A DNA stretch of 64,000 bases from Chloroflexota bacterium (GCA_016866215.1 VGNE01000010.1:1-64000), one strand, 5' to 3'; counted from the stretch's first letter, positions 24,517 to 33,863 are shown. The notes: generated by a model not told the origin, from the letters alone. Numbers and translations are program-made.

Positions 24517-25803
24517 ATGTTGTTTGCTCCATATCCCTTGCTCCTTCGCTCATTGGATGCACATCCGCAGGCAAAACTTGTTACGCATGTGCTTGCCTCG
24601 GCCTTTGATTCGGTCGAGCCGGGCGCGGCCGTCAAAAAATATCTGCGTGATCATCCGTTACCTGCTGGTCGAAAAATATTTGCATTTGGGCTGGGGAAGG
24701 CCGCCTGCGCAATGACGCAGGCGCTGGCTGACGAAACACCTTTGGCAGATGCTCTGGTCGTGACAAAATACGCCTCAAATCTGTCGGTTGTACCTGTTAC
24801 TGTTATCGAAGGAAATCATCCCACCCCAGGCGAGGCAAGCCTTCAAGCGGGAATTGCGACCCAAAAATTTCTTTCTCATTTGACTCAGGATGATCTACTG
24901 GTCTGCTTGATCTCAGGCGGCGGTTCGGCATTAATGACCGCGCCTCGAATTCCAATCACAGATCTGCAAATCCTCACATCTGGCTTGCTGGCATGTGGGG
25001 CGCGTATTGAAGAGATCAACACCCTGCGGCGTCATCTGGATGAATTGAAGGGTGGGGGACTGCTAAGTTTGGCAAATGGCGCGCATGTTCTTACTCTGTT
25101 GCTTTCAGACGTGGCAGGCGATTCTCTTGAAGCCATTGCATCCGGTCCCACCGCTCCCGACCCGACAACTTGTGCAGATGCCTTAGCCATCATCGAGAAA
25201 TTTGAACTAAAAGATAAGATCCCCGCTTCGATCATTCCAGCTTTAAAAGAAACATTGAAACCCGATCACCCGATATTTGCGAGGGTTATCAATACCGTGA
25301 TCGCCGGCAATTCAATTGCTTTGCAAGCCGCGCAGGTTCAAGCGGAGTTACAGGGTTTTAAAGCAATAATAACTAACTCAGTCCTGGAGGGGGAGGCGCG
25401 CCTCGTCGGATACGAAATCGCTATGCAATTTAAAGAATCCTTGCAGAAAATGGCGCGCCCCTTTTGTTTGCTCGCGGGGGGTGAATCAACGGTTACTTTG
25501 CGCGGTGTTGGGCGCGGGGGCAGGAATCAGGAGTTGGCGCTTGCCGCAGTGGATGTGCTGGCTGGCTTGGAGGATGTCCTGCTCGTTGCGGTTTCGACAG
25601 ACGGCGAGGATGGCCCCACAGATGCGGCGGGCGCTTTTGTGACAGGGGAAACCGCTCAAGAGGCGAAGTCGCTTGGGATGTTCACGCCAGATTATTTATT
25701 AAGAAATGATGCGTATTCTTTTTTCGATCAAATTGATCAGCTTCTGAAGACAGGCCCGAGCGGAACGAACGTCAACGATCTGGTGTTCTGTTTTGCATTT
25801 TAA
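24517..25803 (+). CDS. Glycerate kinase, MOFRL/DUF4147 type
   Basis: A 428-residue enzyme that phosphorylates glycerate (family members mostly give 2-phosphoglycerate). The N-terminal domain has FAFGLGKAACAMTQAL and VIEGNHPTPGEASL. The DUF4147 signature is ISGGGSALM, followed by NTLRRHLDELKGGGL and LLLSDVAGDSLEAIASGPTA. The C-terminal MOFRL motif is GRGGRNQELAL...STDGEDGPTDAAGAF. It overlaps the convergent LysE-type gene by four bases. Confidence 0.92.
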   Translation: MLFAPYPLLLRSLDAHPQAKLVTHVLASAFDSVEPGAAVKKYLRDHPLPAGRKIFAFGLGKAACAMTQALADETPLADALVVTKYASNLSVVPVTVIEGNHPTPGEASLQAGIATQKFLSHLTQDDLLVCLISGGGSALMTAPRIPITDLQILTSGLLACGARIEEINTLRRHLDELKGGGLLSLANGAHVLTLLLSDVAGDSLEAIASGPTAPDPTTCADALAIIEKFELKDKIPASIIPALKETLKPDHPIFARVINTVIAGNSIALQAAQVQAELQGFKAIITNSVLEGEARLVGYEIAMQFKESLQKMARPFCLLAGGESTVTLRGVGRGGRNQELALAAVDVLAGLEDVLLVAVSTDGEDGPTDAAGAFVTGETAQEAKSLGMFTPDYLLRNDAYSFFDQIDQLLKTGPSGTNVNDLVFCFAF

Positions 25804-26396
25804 TGAACGGTCATGAGGGCAGCCATCCCAAACAGGAAAATGATCGCGCCTGAGATGCGATTGATCCAAACCATGTGATTTTGATCCAATCGGCTGCGCA
25901 TCAAGCCAACCCCGAGGCTGAGCGCCAGCCACCAACATGCCGAACCGATAAAAACGCCTGCCACCATCACGAGCGGTTGGTTAATTTTTTCACCGAGCAG
26001 GGTGCCTGCGAAGATCGCCGCGAAGGAAAGAATGGTGATCGGGTTAGTGATGGTCAGAAAAAAAGTGGAAAGATACGCGCCGAAATATCCGCTTTGATTT
26101 GCTTGCGCGGCGTGGTCTGCAGGTTTTTCAAGAAATGTTTTTATGCCGAGATATAAGAGAAAGCACCCGCCGATGATTCTCAACCAGGACGTATTTTCAA
26201 CCAACAGGTTGGTAATGACCGTTAATCCAAACGCGGCAATTGCGCCGTAGAGCATGTCTGCGGTGGCGGCGCCCAGGCCGGATAAAAACCCCGCCAGTTT
26301 TCCATGTGAAAGTGTGCGGCGAATGCACAGCACACCGATCGGACCAACGGGGGCGGCAATGGCGAAGCCGATCAGTATTCCCCGTAGAAATATCAT
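25800..26396 (-). CDS. LysE family amino-acid exporter-like protein
   Basis: A 198-residue protein with six predicted membrane helices and the LysE/RhtB start GILIGFAIAAPVGPIGVLCI, then GFLSGLGAATADMLYGA and NPITILSFAAIFAG. Family members export amino acids such as lysine, threonine or homoserine. The substrate here is not predictable. Confidence 0.9.
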   Translation of the reverse strand: MIFLRGILIGFAIAAPVGPIGVLCIRRTLSHGKLAGFLSGLGAATADMLYGAIAAFGLTVITNLLVENTSWLRIIGGCFLLYLGIKTFLEKPADHAAQANQSGYFGAYLSTFFLTITNPITILSFAAIFAGTLLGEKINQPLVMVAGVFIGSACWWLALSLGVGLMRSRLDQNHMVWINRISGAIIFLFGMAALMTVH

Positions 26397-26423
26397 GATG
26401 ATTTTCCCTTCAATGTTTTATGA

Positions 26424-26507
26424 GCCTATCCGAATAACGGAGCGCAGACTTCAGTCTGCCTTGCATTGTGGACTAAAGTCCGCGTTCCGAGGACTTGTCG
26501 GATAGGC
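26424..26507. repeat. 84-bp element: outer stem plus CTTCAG and CTAAAG hairpins
   Basis: Outer arms GCCTATCCGA/TCGGATAGGC enclose GCAGACTTCAGTCTGC and GGACTAAAGTCC, giving a three-way junction. It lies two bases before the GH114-like gene's stop codon. Confidence 0.85.
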
Positions 26508-26508
26508 G

Positions 26509-27366
26509 CTATTTACAGGCTTCGATAAAAGCGTCTAATTTCAGGTTCTTGCGGATGGAGTTGAGTCCCATTTCGTTGGATTGTGGACAAAAGTCACTCG
26601 GCACCAGTGTGTATTCAATGTTGAAGACCGGTTTGCCCGCTTCGATGAAGGGCAGGAGCAATTCACATTCGCCGTACTCGAAACATTCCTCATGCAATTG
26701 CCAGTCGAAGTAGGGCAGAAGATCAGGGATTTGTTCGCTGTCATTTTTCAAGCCAATCGAAAGACCGCGCGCGTGCGCAGACTCAGCCAGCCAGATGTTG
26801 TATTGCAGTTGGTCTTCGTAGGTCAGCGGGAAACCTGTGTCATTGGCGAAGCCATGGACATTGTCGGGGTCTACGCCGTCGCATTCCTTTTGGGAGGCAA
26901 GATCGAGGCGGGCGGACATGATCGGCGCGAGCAAATCCATTTTTCTGATATCGAGCCATTTTTCACCGGGCCAGCCTTCGTAATTTTTGCCGAGAACTTC
27001 AATGGGGAAATCAATTATGTCGGGTCTCCAATCTTCAAAGGAGCCTGCGCTGAAATAGCACATAACAAAGATACCGCGCGCGTGCAAGTCTGCGATGGTG
27101 GCGGGGTCGGTGTCGAACAGGTCGAGGTTGTAGATGTCAACGTTGAGGTCTGTGTTGATGTTGCCGGCATATTGAATTTGCCATGAGCCGTTTGGCGGGG
27201 TGACAATGGCTGGAGGCGGGAGGGGTGTAAATGTGGAAGGGATTGAGTCTGTGGGGGAGGCGGGTTCCACTGTCAGCGTGGATGATGCAGATAGTACGGT
27301 GGCAGGCGCGGGGGCGCATGAAGCGAGCAGGAGGATCAGAAAAATGATCGGGTGTTTTAGTTTCAT
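26509..27366 (-). CDS. GH114-like (endo-alpha-1,4-polygalactosaminidase family) lipoprotein
   Basis: A 285-residue lipoprotein: LILLLASCAPAP lipobox, a Thr/Pro linker, then a TIM-barrel-like domain. Features are SWQIQYAGNINTDLNVDIYN, GIFVMCYFSAGSFEDWRPD, GEKWLDIRKMDLL, CDGVDPDNVHGFANDTGFP and GLSIGLKND. The conserved D-x-D pair (GVDPDN) and FNIEY fit GH114. It probably cleaves galactosamine-containing exopolysaccharide at the cell surface. Confidence 0.88.
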   Translation of the reverse strand: MKLKHPIIFLILLLASCAPAPATVLSASSTLTVEPASPTDSIPSTFTPLPPPAIVTPPNGSWQIQYAGNINTDLNVDIYNLDLFDTDPATIADLHARGIFVMCYFSAGSFEDWRPDIIDFPIEVLGKNYEGWPGEKWLDIRKMDLLAPIMSARLDLASQKECDGVDPDNVHGFANDTGFPLTYEDQLQYNIWLAESAHARGLSIGLKNDSEQIPDLLPYFDWQLHEECFEYGECELLLPFIEAGKPVFNIEYTLVPSDFCPQSNEMGLNSIRKNLKLDAFIEACK

Positions 27367-27373
27367 GTCTGGT

Positions 27374-27407
27374 TAAAAAAATTGGGGCAGACCGTAAAGC
27401 CTGCCCC
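27374..27407 (-). terminator. Terminator after secF
   Basis: Stem GGGGCAG/CTGCCCC. On the minus strand it is followed by AATTTTTTTAACC, which suits transcription coming from secF. Confidence 0.75.
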
Positions 27408-27426
27408 GCTCTACTTCGTAGAAAAT

Positions 27427-28341
27427 TTAGGCTTCGGCTTTGCGCCCGAACCAGGTTTTCCATTCGCGATTCTCCCACACCACCAGGATGGGGGCTGCAA
27501 CAAAAATGGACGAGTAAGTTCCGCTCAACAAACCGACGAGCAGGATCACGGCAAATTCCTGCAGGGTGACGCCGCCGAACAATACCAGCGCGAGCAGGAG
27601 GAATTCCACGGTCATCAACTGCGTATTGATCGAGCGTTGCAGCGTTTGCACGATGGAATGGTTGACGAGTTTTTCGAATTCCAGTCTGCGGAGCAGGTTT
27701 GAGTTTTCGCGGATGCGGTCAAAAACCACAATGGTATCCTGCATGGAGAAGCCGATCACGGTCAGCAGAGCCGTCAGGAAGAGCGAGTCGATCTGCCATC
27801 CAAAAAAGTAAGCGCCTATGCCGGTAATGCTGAAGATGATGGCAATATCGTGGAGCATGGCGAGGATCGCGCAGACTCCATAACGGAAGGCGTTTTCCAC
27901 GCTGCGGAATGACCAGACGATGAACAGCACAACCAGAATTGAGGCGACTGCAATCGCAAGGGCCGCGCGCTGTGTGACCTGTTTCCCGATGCTTGGACCG
28001 ACACTGTCAAACCGGATAACGGAAATCGTTGATCTAGAGTTATCCTGCATGACGGTCAATACCGTATCCCGGACTTCGTTTGTCAGGAAGGACGAGCGAA
28101 GGATGAGCGAGCCAGTTTCGGTGCTGGTGACCTGTGCGTCATCAATCCCTGCATCTTCATAAATGGATATGATGTCTGCGGTATCAGGGGTTTTCCCATT
28201 TTCAAACCGGACTTCGAGCATACTTCCACCGGTGAAATCAATGGAAAGGGGAACTCCATTGATCGCAAGCAGAATCAGCCCAGATAGGATGAATAGCAGG
28301 GAGAGTACGAAAAAGTAATAGCGTTTACCGAGAATGTCCAT
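27427..28341 (-). CDS. secF: Protein translocase subunit SecF
   Basis: A 304-residue protein with six membrane helices and SecF signatures: SIDFTGGSMLEVRF near residue 33, AILAMLHDIAIIFSITGIGAYFF and TVIGFSMQDTIVVFDRIREN. With SecD it uses the proton gradient to help pull exported proteins through SecYEG. It lies 23 bases after secD. Confidence 0.96.
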   Translation of the reverse strand: MDILGKRYYFFVLSLLFILSGLILLAINGVPLSIDFTGGSMLEVRFENGKTPDTADIISIYEDAGIDDAQVTSTETGSLILRSSFLTNEVRDTVLTVMQDNSRSTISVIRFDSVGPSIGKQVTQRAALAIAVASILVVLFIVWSFRSVENAFRYGVCAILAMLHDIAIIFSITGIGAYFFGWQIDSLFLTALLTVIGFSMQDTIVVFDRIRENSNLLRRLEFEKLVNHSIVQTLQRSINTQLMTVEFLLLALVLFGGVTLQEFAVILLVGLLSGTYSSIFVAAPILVVWENREWKTWFGRKAEA

Positions 28342-28364
28342 AAAAATATCCTTGAGGCGCTTGT

Positions 28365-29723
28365 TTAGATTCCAAACCAGCGTTCGAAATTTTGCGGCTT
28401 GAAGGTTTTCAGGGTGATTGCAAGCAGGGTACGAGTGACGTAGATCGCCGTGAACAACGAGATGATCACACCGAGGGCAAGGGTCAATGAAAAACCTTTA
28501 ACGATCGTGGCGCCAAACGAGGAGCCGAACCAGAACAGGATCAGCGATGTAATAATGGCGGCAAGGTTGGAGTCGCGGATGGATGACCATGCGCGTGTCC
28601 AGCCCAGATCCATGGCCTGTACGAGGCTCCTTCCGTTGCGTAGTTCTTCCTTCATGCGCTCGAAGATCAGGATGTTCGAATCCAACGCGGTACCGGTACT
28701 GAGCATGAAGCCGGCAATACCAGGCAGTGTCAGGGTGAAGTGGAACCATTTGAATATGGCAAAAACAACCGCCGCATAGATCAAAATGGAAAGCACCGCC
28801 ACAATCCCGGGCAACCGGTAATAAATGATCATAAACAGGACAACGATAATCATTCCGATCAAGCCAGCCACGAGACTCTTGTTGAGCGAGTCAGCGCCGA
28901 GGGTTGGACCGATGATGCGGGTTTCTACGATCTTTAATGCGATCGGCAATGAGCCATAGCGCAGCTGGATTGCGAACGCATTTGCAGTTTCATACGTGAA
29001 TGAGCCGCTGATGGAACCTTGTCCGCCCGTGATCGGCTCATTGATGACCGGCGCAGAGATGACCCGCTTGTCCAAAAGAATGCTCAGGAATTTTCCAGAG
29101 TTGGCGGAAGTATGCTCTGCAAAAATTTTTGAGCCGTTAGGTTCAAGCGCAAAATTGATTTCATATCCCGAGCCCAAAGTATTCTGCGAAACGCTGACAG
29201 ATTCGAGTTCTGCACCCGTCATGAGGGTGTGAAAGACAGTTACGCCATCTGCTTGGGATTCCACAGCCTTACCAGTTGGGCTGTAATCAGTGACCAGAAG
29301 ACTGCCCTCTTGCGGGTTGAAATCACCTGTATCCACAAATTCCAGCAAGCCAGTCTGCTGGATTGTAGCCAGCACGGACTCGGTATCCTCCAACCCGGGG
29401 AACTCGCCCACAATACGGCGGTCACCGGCAACCGTGATGACATTTTCGTTCACGCCCAGCGCATCGGTACGCTGCTGCACGATGTCGCGGGCAATTTCCA
29501 TGGACGCCGCTGTGGGCGTCTCATCAGCGGGCAGGTCGGCTTCGAGCAAAACTTGCATGCCGCCGCGCAGGTCCAAACCGAGGCGGGGGGTAAGGTCTCG
29601 GGTGAAAAGGATTTCATCTGTCAGCGGGTTGAGGATCGTGACATTGGTGCTGAAATCAATCCACAGCGCGAGTGCCAGAATAACCACAATGAGGATGATG
29701 CGATTGGTTAAATTTCGAATCAT
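28365..29723 (-). CDS. secD: Protein translocase subunit SecD
   Basis: A 452-residue protein with one N-terminal helix, a periplasmic P1 region (GLDLRGGMQVLLEADLP) and a C-terminal five-helix block. That block contains LPGIAGFMLSTGTALDSNILIFERMKEEL in parts (quoted motif GTALDSNILIFER). It is shorter than proteobacterial SecD, as is usual outside that group. A hairpin GCCAGCC/GGCTGGC at 29751-29767 and a minus-strand TATAAT at 29777-29782 lie upstream. Confidence 0.96.
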   Translation of the reverse strand: MIRNLTNRIILIVVILALALWIDFSTNVTILNPLTDEILFTRDLTPRLGLDLRGGMQVLLEADLPADETPTAASMEIARDIVQQRTDALGVNENVITVAGDRRIVGEFPGLEDTESVLATIQQTGLLEFVDTGDFNPQEGSLLVTDYSPTGKAVESQADGVTVFHTLMTGAELESVSVSQNTLGSGYEINFALEPNGSKIFAEHTSANSGKFLSILLDKRVISAPVINEPITGGQGSISGSFTYETANAFAIQLRYGSLPIALKIVETRIIGPTLGADSLNKSLVAGLIGMIIVVLFMIIYYRLPGIVAVLSILIYAAVVFAIFKWFHFTLTLPGIAGFMLSTGTALDSNILIFERMKEELRNGRSLVQAMDLGWTRAWSSIRDSNLAAIITSLILFWFGSSFGATIVKGFSLTLALGVIISLFTAIYVTRTLLAITLKTFKPQNFERWFGI

Positions 29724-29750
29724 ATGTTAAATATCTCCATCCATGAAAAT

Positions 29751-29782
29751 GCCAGCCTATGGCTGGCGCGGACGCCATTATA
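29751..29782 (-). promoter_or_regulatory. Candidate secDF promoter and leader hairpin
   Basis: On the minus strand TATAAT (29777-29782) is followed about ten bases later by the 7-bp hairpin GCCAGCC-ATA-GGCTGGC, then a short leader to the secD ATG at 29723. No clear -35 box is visible. Confidence 0.45.
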
Positions 29783-29820
29783 CTCCCATTAAATGTTTTA
29801 TGGGTATATCTTTCCTGCTT

Positions 29821-30186
29821 TCACAGGTTTCTTTCCATTAAATAATCCAATGCGCGGGCGAGGACATCCTGTACATTCAGCATGTTTGTATCAATCACAA
29901 GATCGGCATGATCGTGCGCGTGAGAGAGCCTTCGTTGTTGTTCTTCGTAATCTGCCCGCGCCCAGTTTAATTTTCGACGTAAGGTGGAATTCTCAAATGA
30001 GCATTGTAAGAAGATGAGGAGATCTGGGTTCGTGATAACCTGCCACATGTGCTGGACGTAAGAATGTTCCTGTGCGATGTGACGGCAGCGATAACCGTGT
30101 CTTTCAAGCCCCATGGTCAATGTGGTTTTTCCCGACCCGCAGGGGCCTACAATTCCGATAAGCGGACTCCCGTCATCTGCCTTCAT
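29821..30186 (-). CDS. Small P-loop NTPase/kinase-like protein
   Basis: A 121-residue protein. Walker A GPCGSGKTTL is at residues 14-23, followed by TNPDLLIFLQCSFENSTLRR. It resembles a minimal adenylylsulfate/cytidylate-kinase-like fold. No lid domain or second catalytic motif is obvious, and the protein is shorter than known nucleotide kinases. Substrate unknown. Confidence 0.7.
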   Translation of the reverse strand: MKADDGSPLIGIVGPCGSGKTTLTMGLERHGYRCRHIAQEHSYVQHMWQVITNPDLLIFLQCSFENSTLRRKLNWARADYEEQQRRLSHAHDHADLVIDTNMLNVQDVLARALDYLMERNL

Positions 30187-30203
30187 TGCATCTAGTTTTA
30201 TGT

Positions 30204-30911
30204 TTATGCATTGATCGGAAGCCTGACATTCATCCGTCTTACATCGTCACCTGTGCGCGCAGAAACTTTAAGCACCAGCACACTGATATCGTCTGCGGGG
30301 CGGTTATCATCCAAACTGACTGCGTGCGCAAGGAGTGTATCGGCGAGTTGCTGGGGCGGAGGGTCCTGGTCTTCCAGCACCGAGCGGATCGCTTCGCTGA
30401 TATTCATGGGTTGACCGCGTCTCTCGCCGGCGTGGCTTATTCCGTCGCTAAAGATCACAACGGTCAATCCGGTTTCAAGTTCAAGTTCGGTGATCACCGG
30501 GCGAACATTGCGGGATGTTCCCAGCGAAATACTATCTTCATTATGTGAGTCAATCTGCTCGCCGCGGCAAATGAACATCGGCGCAGGATTGTTTCGGGTA
30601 AGGACGATGGTCTTGCTGTGCAAATCAACCGAGGCGATGTTTAAGGTGCAAGTGACTTTTCCGGCTTTATCCGCAAATAGCGCGTCTGATGCGGCCCGCG
30701 CTGCCGCGCCATCACGCACTCCTTCTGCAATCAATCCGATCACCTTGCGGACGACCAGCATCGAAACCGCTTTGGCGCCGCGCCCACTGGTTTGTCCATC
30801 CGCTAACACGACAGAGATACCGCCGGTGGGGCGTTCCACCACCTCGAGCGTGTCGCCGCTTTCAGAGACTGCGTATTTATTGATCTTGGCTACCGCAATT
30901 TGAATTTCCAT
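30204..30911 (-). CDS. SpoIIE/PP2C-type protein phosphatase
   Basis: The start is taken at the ATG 30911 (MEIQIAVAKINKYA). The track ORF adds 12 codons. The protein has 235 residues with metal-binding Asp motifs GGISVVLADGQTSGRGAKAV, FSDGISHAGER and PADDISVLVLKV, typical of SpoIIE-like PPM phosphatases that control anti-sigma or partner-switching proteins. No sensor domain is attached and no partner kinase is adjacent. Confidence 0.85.
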   Translation of the reverse strand: MEIQIAVAKINKYAVSESGDTLEVVERPTGGISVVLADGQTSGRGAKAVSMLVVRKVIGLIAEGVRDGAAARAASDALFADKAGKVTCTLNIASVDLHSKTIVLTRNNPAPMFICRGEQIDSHNEDSISLGTSRNVRPVITELELETGLTVVIFSDGISHAGERRGQPMNISEAIRSVLEDQDPPPQQLADTLLAHAVSLDDNRPADDISVLVLKVSARTGDDVRRMNVRLPINA

Positions 30912-30937
30912 ATATAGGATTTTACATCGAATTCGTC

Positions 30938-30966
30938 TTGACGTCACTGCTTCATGCCGATATAAT
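30938..30966 (+). promoter_or_regulatory. Consensus promoter of rpmF
   Basis: TTGACG (30938-30943), 17-base spacer, TATAAT (30961-30966). A hairpin CAGACGGG/CCCGTCTG follows at 30993-31016 in the 5' leader without a T-run, perhaps an autoregulatory site. Confidence 0.85.
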
Positions 30967-31042
30967 CAGTGGGCTTCAATAAAAAACCAATCCAGACGGG
31001 TGCATTCGCCCGTCTGATGCATGTATAAAGGAGAAAGTATTC

Positions 31043-31243
31043 ATGACCCCACATCCGAAGCGCAAACATTCCAAGGGACGCCGTGATCGCCGTCGTGCCC
31101 ATGATGCCTTGACCGCGGTAAACACGGTCGCCTGTTCCAATTGCGGATCCAAGCGCCTGCCTCACACGGTTTGCTCGAATTGCGGTTACTATAAGGGCCG
31201 CGAAGTTATTCAGGTCAAAAAAGAAAAGAAACCAGCAGAGTAG
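31043..31243 (+). CDS. rpmF: 50S ribosomal protein L32
   Basis: A 66-residue protein: PKRKHSKGRRDRRRAHDAL and a four-Cys zinc ribbon (CSNCGSKRLPHTVCSNCG) with the basic tail YYKGREVIQVKK. AAAGGAG precedes the ATG. It is followed by a strong terminator. Confidence 0.97.
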   Translation: MTPHPKRKHSKGRRDRRRAHDALTAVNTVACSNCGSKRLPHTVCSNCGYYKGREVIQVKKEKKPAE

Positions 31244-31267
31244 AGGCGGAGCACCTCCGCAACTGCA

Positions 31268-31304
31268 AAACGGGTCGTGACAATCACGACCCGTTTGTGT
31301 TTTA
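31268..31304 (+). terminator. Terminator after rpmF
   Basis: Stem AAACGGGTCGTGA/TCACGACCCGTTT with loop CAA, followed by GTGTTTT. Confidence 0.85.
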
Positions 31305-31391
31305 ATGATGCAAATGTCATTGCGTGGGTGTGATTCCCGAAGCGTCGCCGTGGCGCCGTGGCGACACAAACCTCTTATGTAAAGGACACAT

Positions 31392-32333
31392 ATGAAACTC
31401 AATTTACAAACCACAGCATTTATTTTCCCAGGACAAGGCTCACAAACTGTTGGTATGGGCAAAGACCTGGCCGCGCAATTTCCCACCGCAAAAAATACCT
31501 TCGATGAGGCTGACTCTATTCTTGGGTTTTCACTTTCAAAGATTATGTGGGAGGGACCCGAAGCTGACTTAAACGATACGGTCAACACTCAGCCTGCGCT
31601 CTTCGTCCATTCACTCGCGGCTTTTCACACTTTTTCGCTTCTTTTTCCTGGTCGGGAGCCTGCTTTATTGGCCGGTCATTCTCTTGGCGAGTTGTCTGCT
31701 CTGGCCGCAGCTGGAGCTTTATCCTTCGAGGCTGGGCTTCGTCTCGTCCGCAAGCGCGGCGAGTTGATGAAGCGCGCCGGTGAACTTGCTCCTGGAAGCA
31801 TGGCCGCCATCCTCGGGTTGGACATTTCCACTCTCGATAAAGTCTGCACAGAAGCAAGTGTTGCTCATGAATTTGTGCAGGTTGCCAATGACAATTGTCC
31901 CGGGCAGGTTGTCATCTCAGGCGCAAAACTCGCGGTGGAACGGGCCATGGCGGGCGCGAAAGCCGCAGGCGCAAAACGTGCATTACCTTTGGCGGTCTCC
32001 ATTGCCGCACATTCACCCTTGATGGCGTCCATTCAGGATGAATGGAATGATGCAGTAAACAGCGCCGAATTTTCACCATTACAAATACCAGTAATTGGCA
32101 ATGTTCATGCACAGCCGTTAATCGATGAATCATCTGCTCGTGCTGACATCATGGCTCAAATGCAATCACGCGTTCGCTGGACGGAATCTGTGAATTATAT
32201 AATTTCAAAGGAGATAAACTTTTTTATAGAAGTAGGAACTGGTACAGTGCTTGGAGGATTGGTCAAACGCGTGGCAGATGGAATAACTAGTTTGCCGCTG
32301 GGCAAACCACAGGATTTTGCAGCATTGGAGTAA
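31392..32333 (+). CDS. fabD: Malonyl-CoA:ACP transacylase
   Basis: A 313-residue protein that loads malonate onto acyl carrier protein for fatty acid synthesis. FIFPGQGSQTVGMGKDLA is at the start, the Ser nucleophile in LLAGHSLGELSAL, the catalytic His in SIAAHSPLM, and NVHAQP at the expected place. It is a single-domain enzyme of normal length. TAAAGGA precedes the ATG. Confidence 0.96.
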   Translation: MKLNLQTTAFIFPGQGSQTVGMGKDLAAQFPTAKNTFDEADSILGFSLSKIMWEGPEADLNDTVNTQPALFVHSLAAFHTFSLLFPGREPALLAGHSLGELSALAAAGALSFEAGLRLVRKRGELMKRAGELAPGSMAAILGLDISTLDKVCTEASVAHEFVQVANDNCPGQVVISGAKLAVERAMAGAKAAGAKRALPLAVSIAAHSPLMASIQDEWNDAVNSAEFSPLQIPVIGNVHAQPLIDESSARADIMAQMQSRVRWTESVNYIISKEINFFIEVGTGTVLGGLVKRVADGITSLPLGKPQDFAALE

Positions 32334-32581
32334 CAGGACCTGCGGCACGCTTCGGGATATTGCATGGAAAGGTATGGTACCAGGCGCATGATAGTAAGTT
32401 GCATTGCATTTGTTACAAGGAAATGAGTACCTTCATTTAGGATTCCCTTGAATCACGTAGAGTATAATGACGGCATGAATGCTTTGTCTGACAATTCGAT
32501 TGTCAGCGCCGCTTTGTTTGCGGGTATGGAAGTGTATCTGGTCAGCGTAATTACCTGATCAGATTTTTGTTTTTAAATAAT
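32334..32581 (+). other. Intergenic region before the aminotransferase gene
   Basis: It holds a TATAAT at about 32463-32468, a hairpin CTGACAAT/ATTGTCAG, and a 27-codon ORF (32475-32558) with no ribosome binding site and no recognisable product. No other gene is seen. Confidence 0.4.
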
Positions 32582-32623
32582 ATGTCATCGCGAGTGGCGC
32601 TTCAGCGCCACTCGCGATGACAT
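32582..32623. repeat. 42-bp perfect palindrome before the aminotransferase gene
   Basis: Arms ATGTCATCGCGAGTGGCGCT/AGCGCCACTCGCGATGACAT around TC. The centre is CGCTTCAGCG, the CTTCAG type. It abuts the ribosome binding site of the next gene, so it could fold in the leader mRNA. Confidence 0.9.
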
Positions 32624-32645
32624 GGCAATAACAACGAGGAGAAAC

Positions 32646-33863
32646 ATGAGGCTAAGTAAAATTGCAAGTGACATCGCCGAATCCCCAACTCTTGCTTTGA
32701 ATGAAGAAGCACGCTTATTGCGCGAGCGCGGCGAAGCCGTGATCAATTTGGGAATTGGCGAACCCAAGAATAAAACCCCGATTGCCGCAGTGTTGGCTTC
32801 AGGAGCAAGGTTAACCAGTGGGGAGGTGAAATACACACCGCCCGATGGCTTGCCTTCGATGAAGAAGGCGGTTATCCGTTATACGGAAGAGAATTACAAT
32901 CGTTTGGTTGCGCCAGAAAATGTGCTTATTACCAACGGCGCAAAACAATCGCTCTACAATATTTTCTATTCCATTTTGAATCCACAGGATGAAGTGATCG
33001 TTATCGCGCCTTATTGGGTCTCATATCCAGAGATGGTCAAGATGTGCCTCGGTATTCCCGTAGTGGTCACACCCGAAGATGGAACGTTCACGCCGCGCTT
33101 TGAAGATGTTGGGCGTGCGGTGACATCGTCCACGCGTGCGATCATTGTCAACAGCCCGAACAATCCATCGGGCGCGATCTATCCGCCTGAATTGATTGAA
33201 AAGATCGTGAAGCTGTGCGAACGCAAGGGCATATTCATGATCTGTGATGACATCTATCAGAAACTTACCTTTGATCGCAACGTCGCATCTCCCGCTTATT
33301 TGTTTACGAAGAAAGATGTTGAGAACTCGCATATCATCGTTGTCAACGGCGTGGCAAAGTTATACGGCATGACAGGCTTTCGCATTGGCTGGGTGGTCGC
33401 ACCGCGCGAACTTGTAATGGTGATGACAAATGTCCTCGCGCAAACGACATCCTGCGTTTCTCCCATTGCGCAAGCCGCCGCGGAAGGCGCATTGAACGGT
33501 TTGCAGTCTGTAGTTGAGGCGCTGCGGTTGCAGATCCAAAACAATCGCGACGTGCTCTTGCAGGAATTAAAGGCCTTCACTGGCGTGCGTCTGATCGAAC
33601 CGAAAGGGACGTTTTATGCCCTGCTTGACCTGCGCGCCTTCAATGAAAACTCAATCGAATTATCCAGGTTCCTATTGAAGAAAGCATTGGTAGTCACCGT
33701 GCCAGGCAAGGAATTCGGCATGGAGGGGCATATCCGCATTTCGTTTGCGGGTTCCGTAAAAGATATCACCGAAGGTATCGCGCGCATCAAATGGGCGCTG
33801 GACTCAACGTCACCCAATGAAATCTATATTGGCGATAAGAAGATGATTCGGGATTGGATGTAG
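32646..33863 (+). CDS. Class I/II pyridoxal-phosphate aminotransferase (aspartate type)
   Basis: The start is the ATG at 32646 with GAGGAG seven bases upstream (405 residues). The track start at 32622 lies inside the palindrome. Motifs: INLGIGEP, YTPPDGLPSMKKAV, NSPNNPSGA, CDDIYQKLTF, and the cofactor Lys in GVAKLYGMTGFRIGW. It fits the aspartate/aromatic transaminase group. Confidence 0.92.
   Translation: MRLSKIASDIAESPTLALNEEARLLRERGEAVINLGIGEPKNKTPIAAVLASGARLTSGEVKYTPPDGLPSMKKAVIRYTEENYNRLVAPENVLITNGAKQSLYNIFYSILNPQDEVIVIAPYWVSYPEMVKMCLGIPVVVTPEDGTFTPRFEDVGRAVTSSTRAIIVNSPNNPSGAIYPPELIEKIVKLCERKGIFMICDDIYQKLTFDRNVASPAYLFTKKDVENSHIIVVNGVAKLYGMTGFRIGWVVAPRELVMVMTNVLAQTTSCVSPIAQAAAEGALNGLQSVVEALRLQIQNNRDVLLQELKAFTGVRLIEPKGTFYALLDLRAFNENSIELSRFLLKKALVVTVPGKEFGMEGHIRISFAGSVKDITEGIARIKWALDSTSPNEIYIGDKKMIRDWM

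Noticed and set aside
30993-31016. Hairpin upstream of rpmF as a terminator
   Set aside because: No T-run follows, and it lies after the rpmF promoter, so it is more likely in the leader.
32475-32558. A 27-codon ORF in the leader of the aminotransferase gene
   Set aside because: It has no ribosome binding site or attenuator features, and its codons give no regulatory run.
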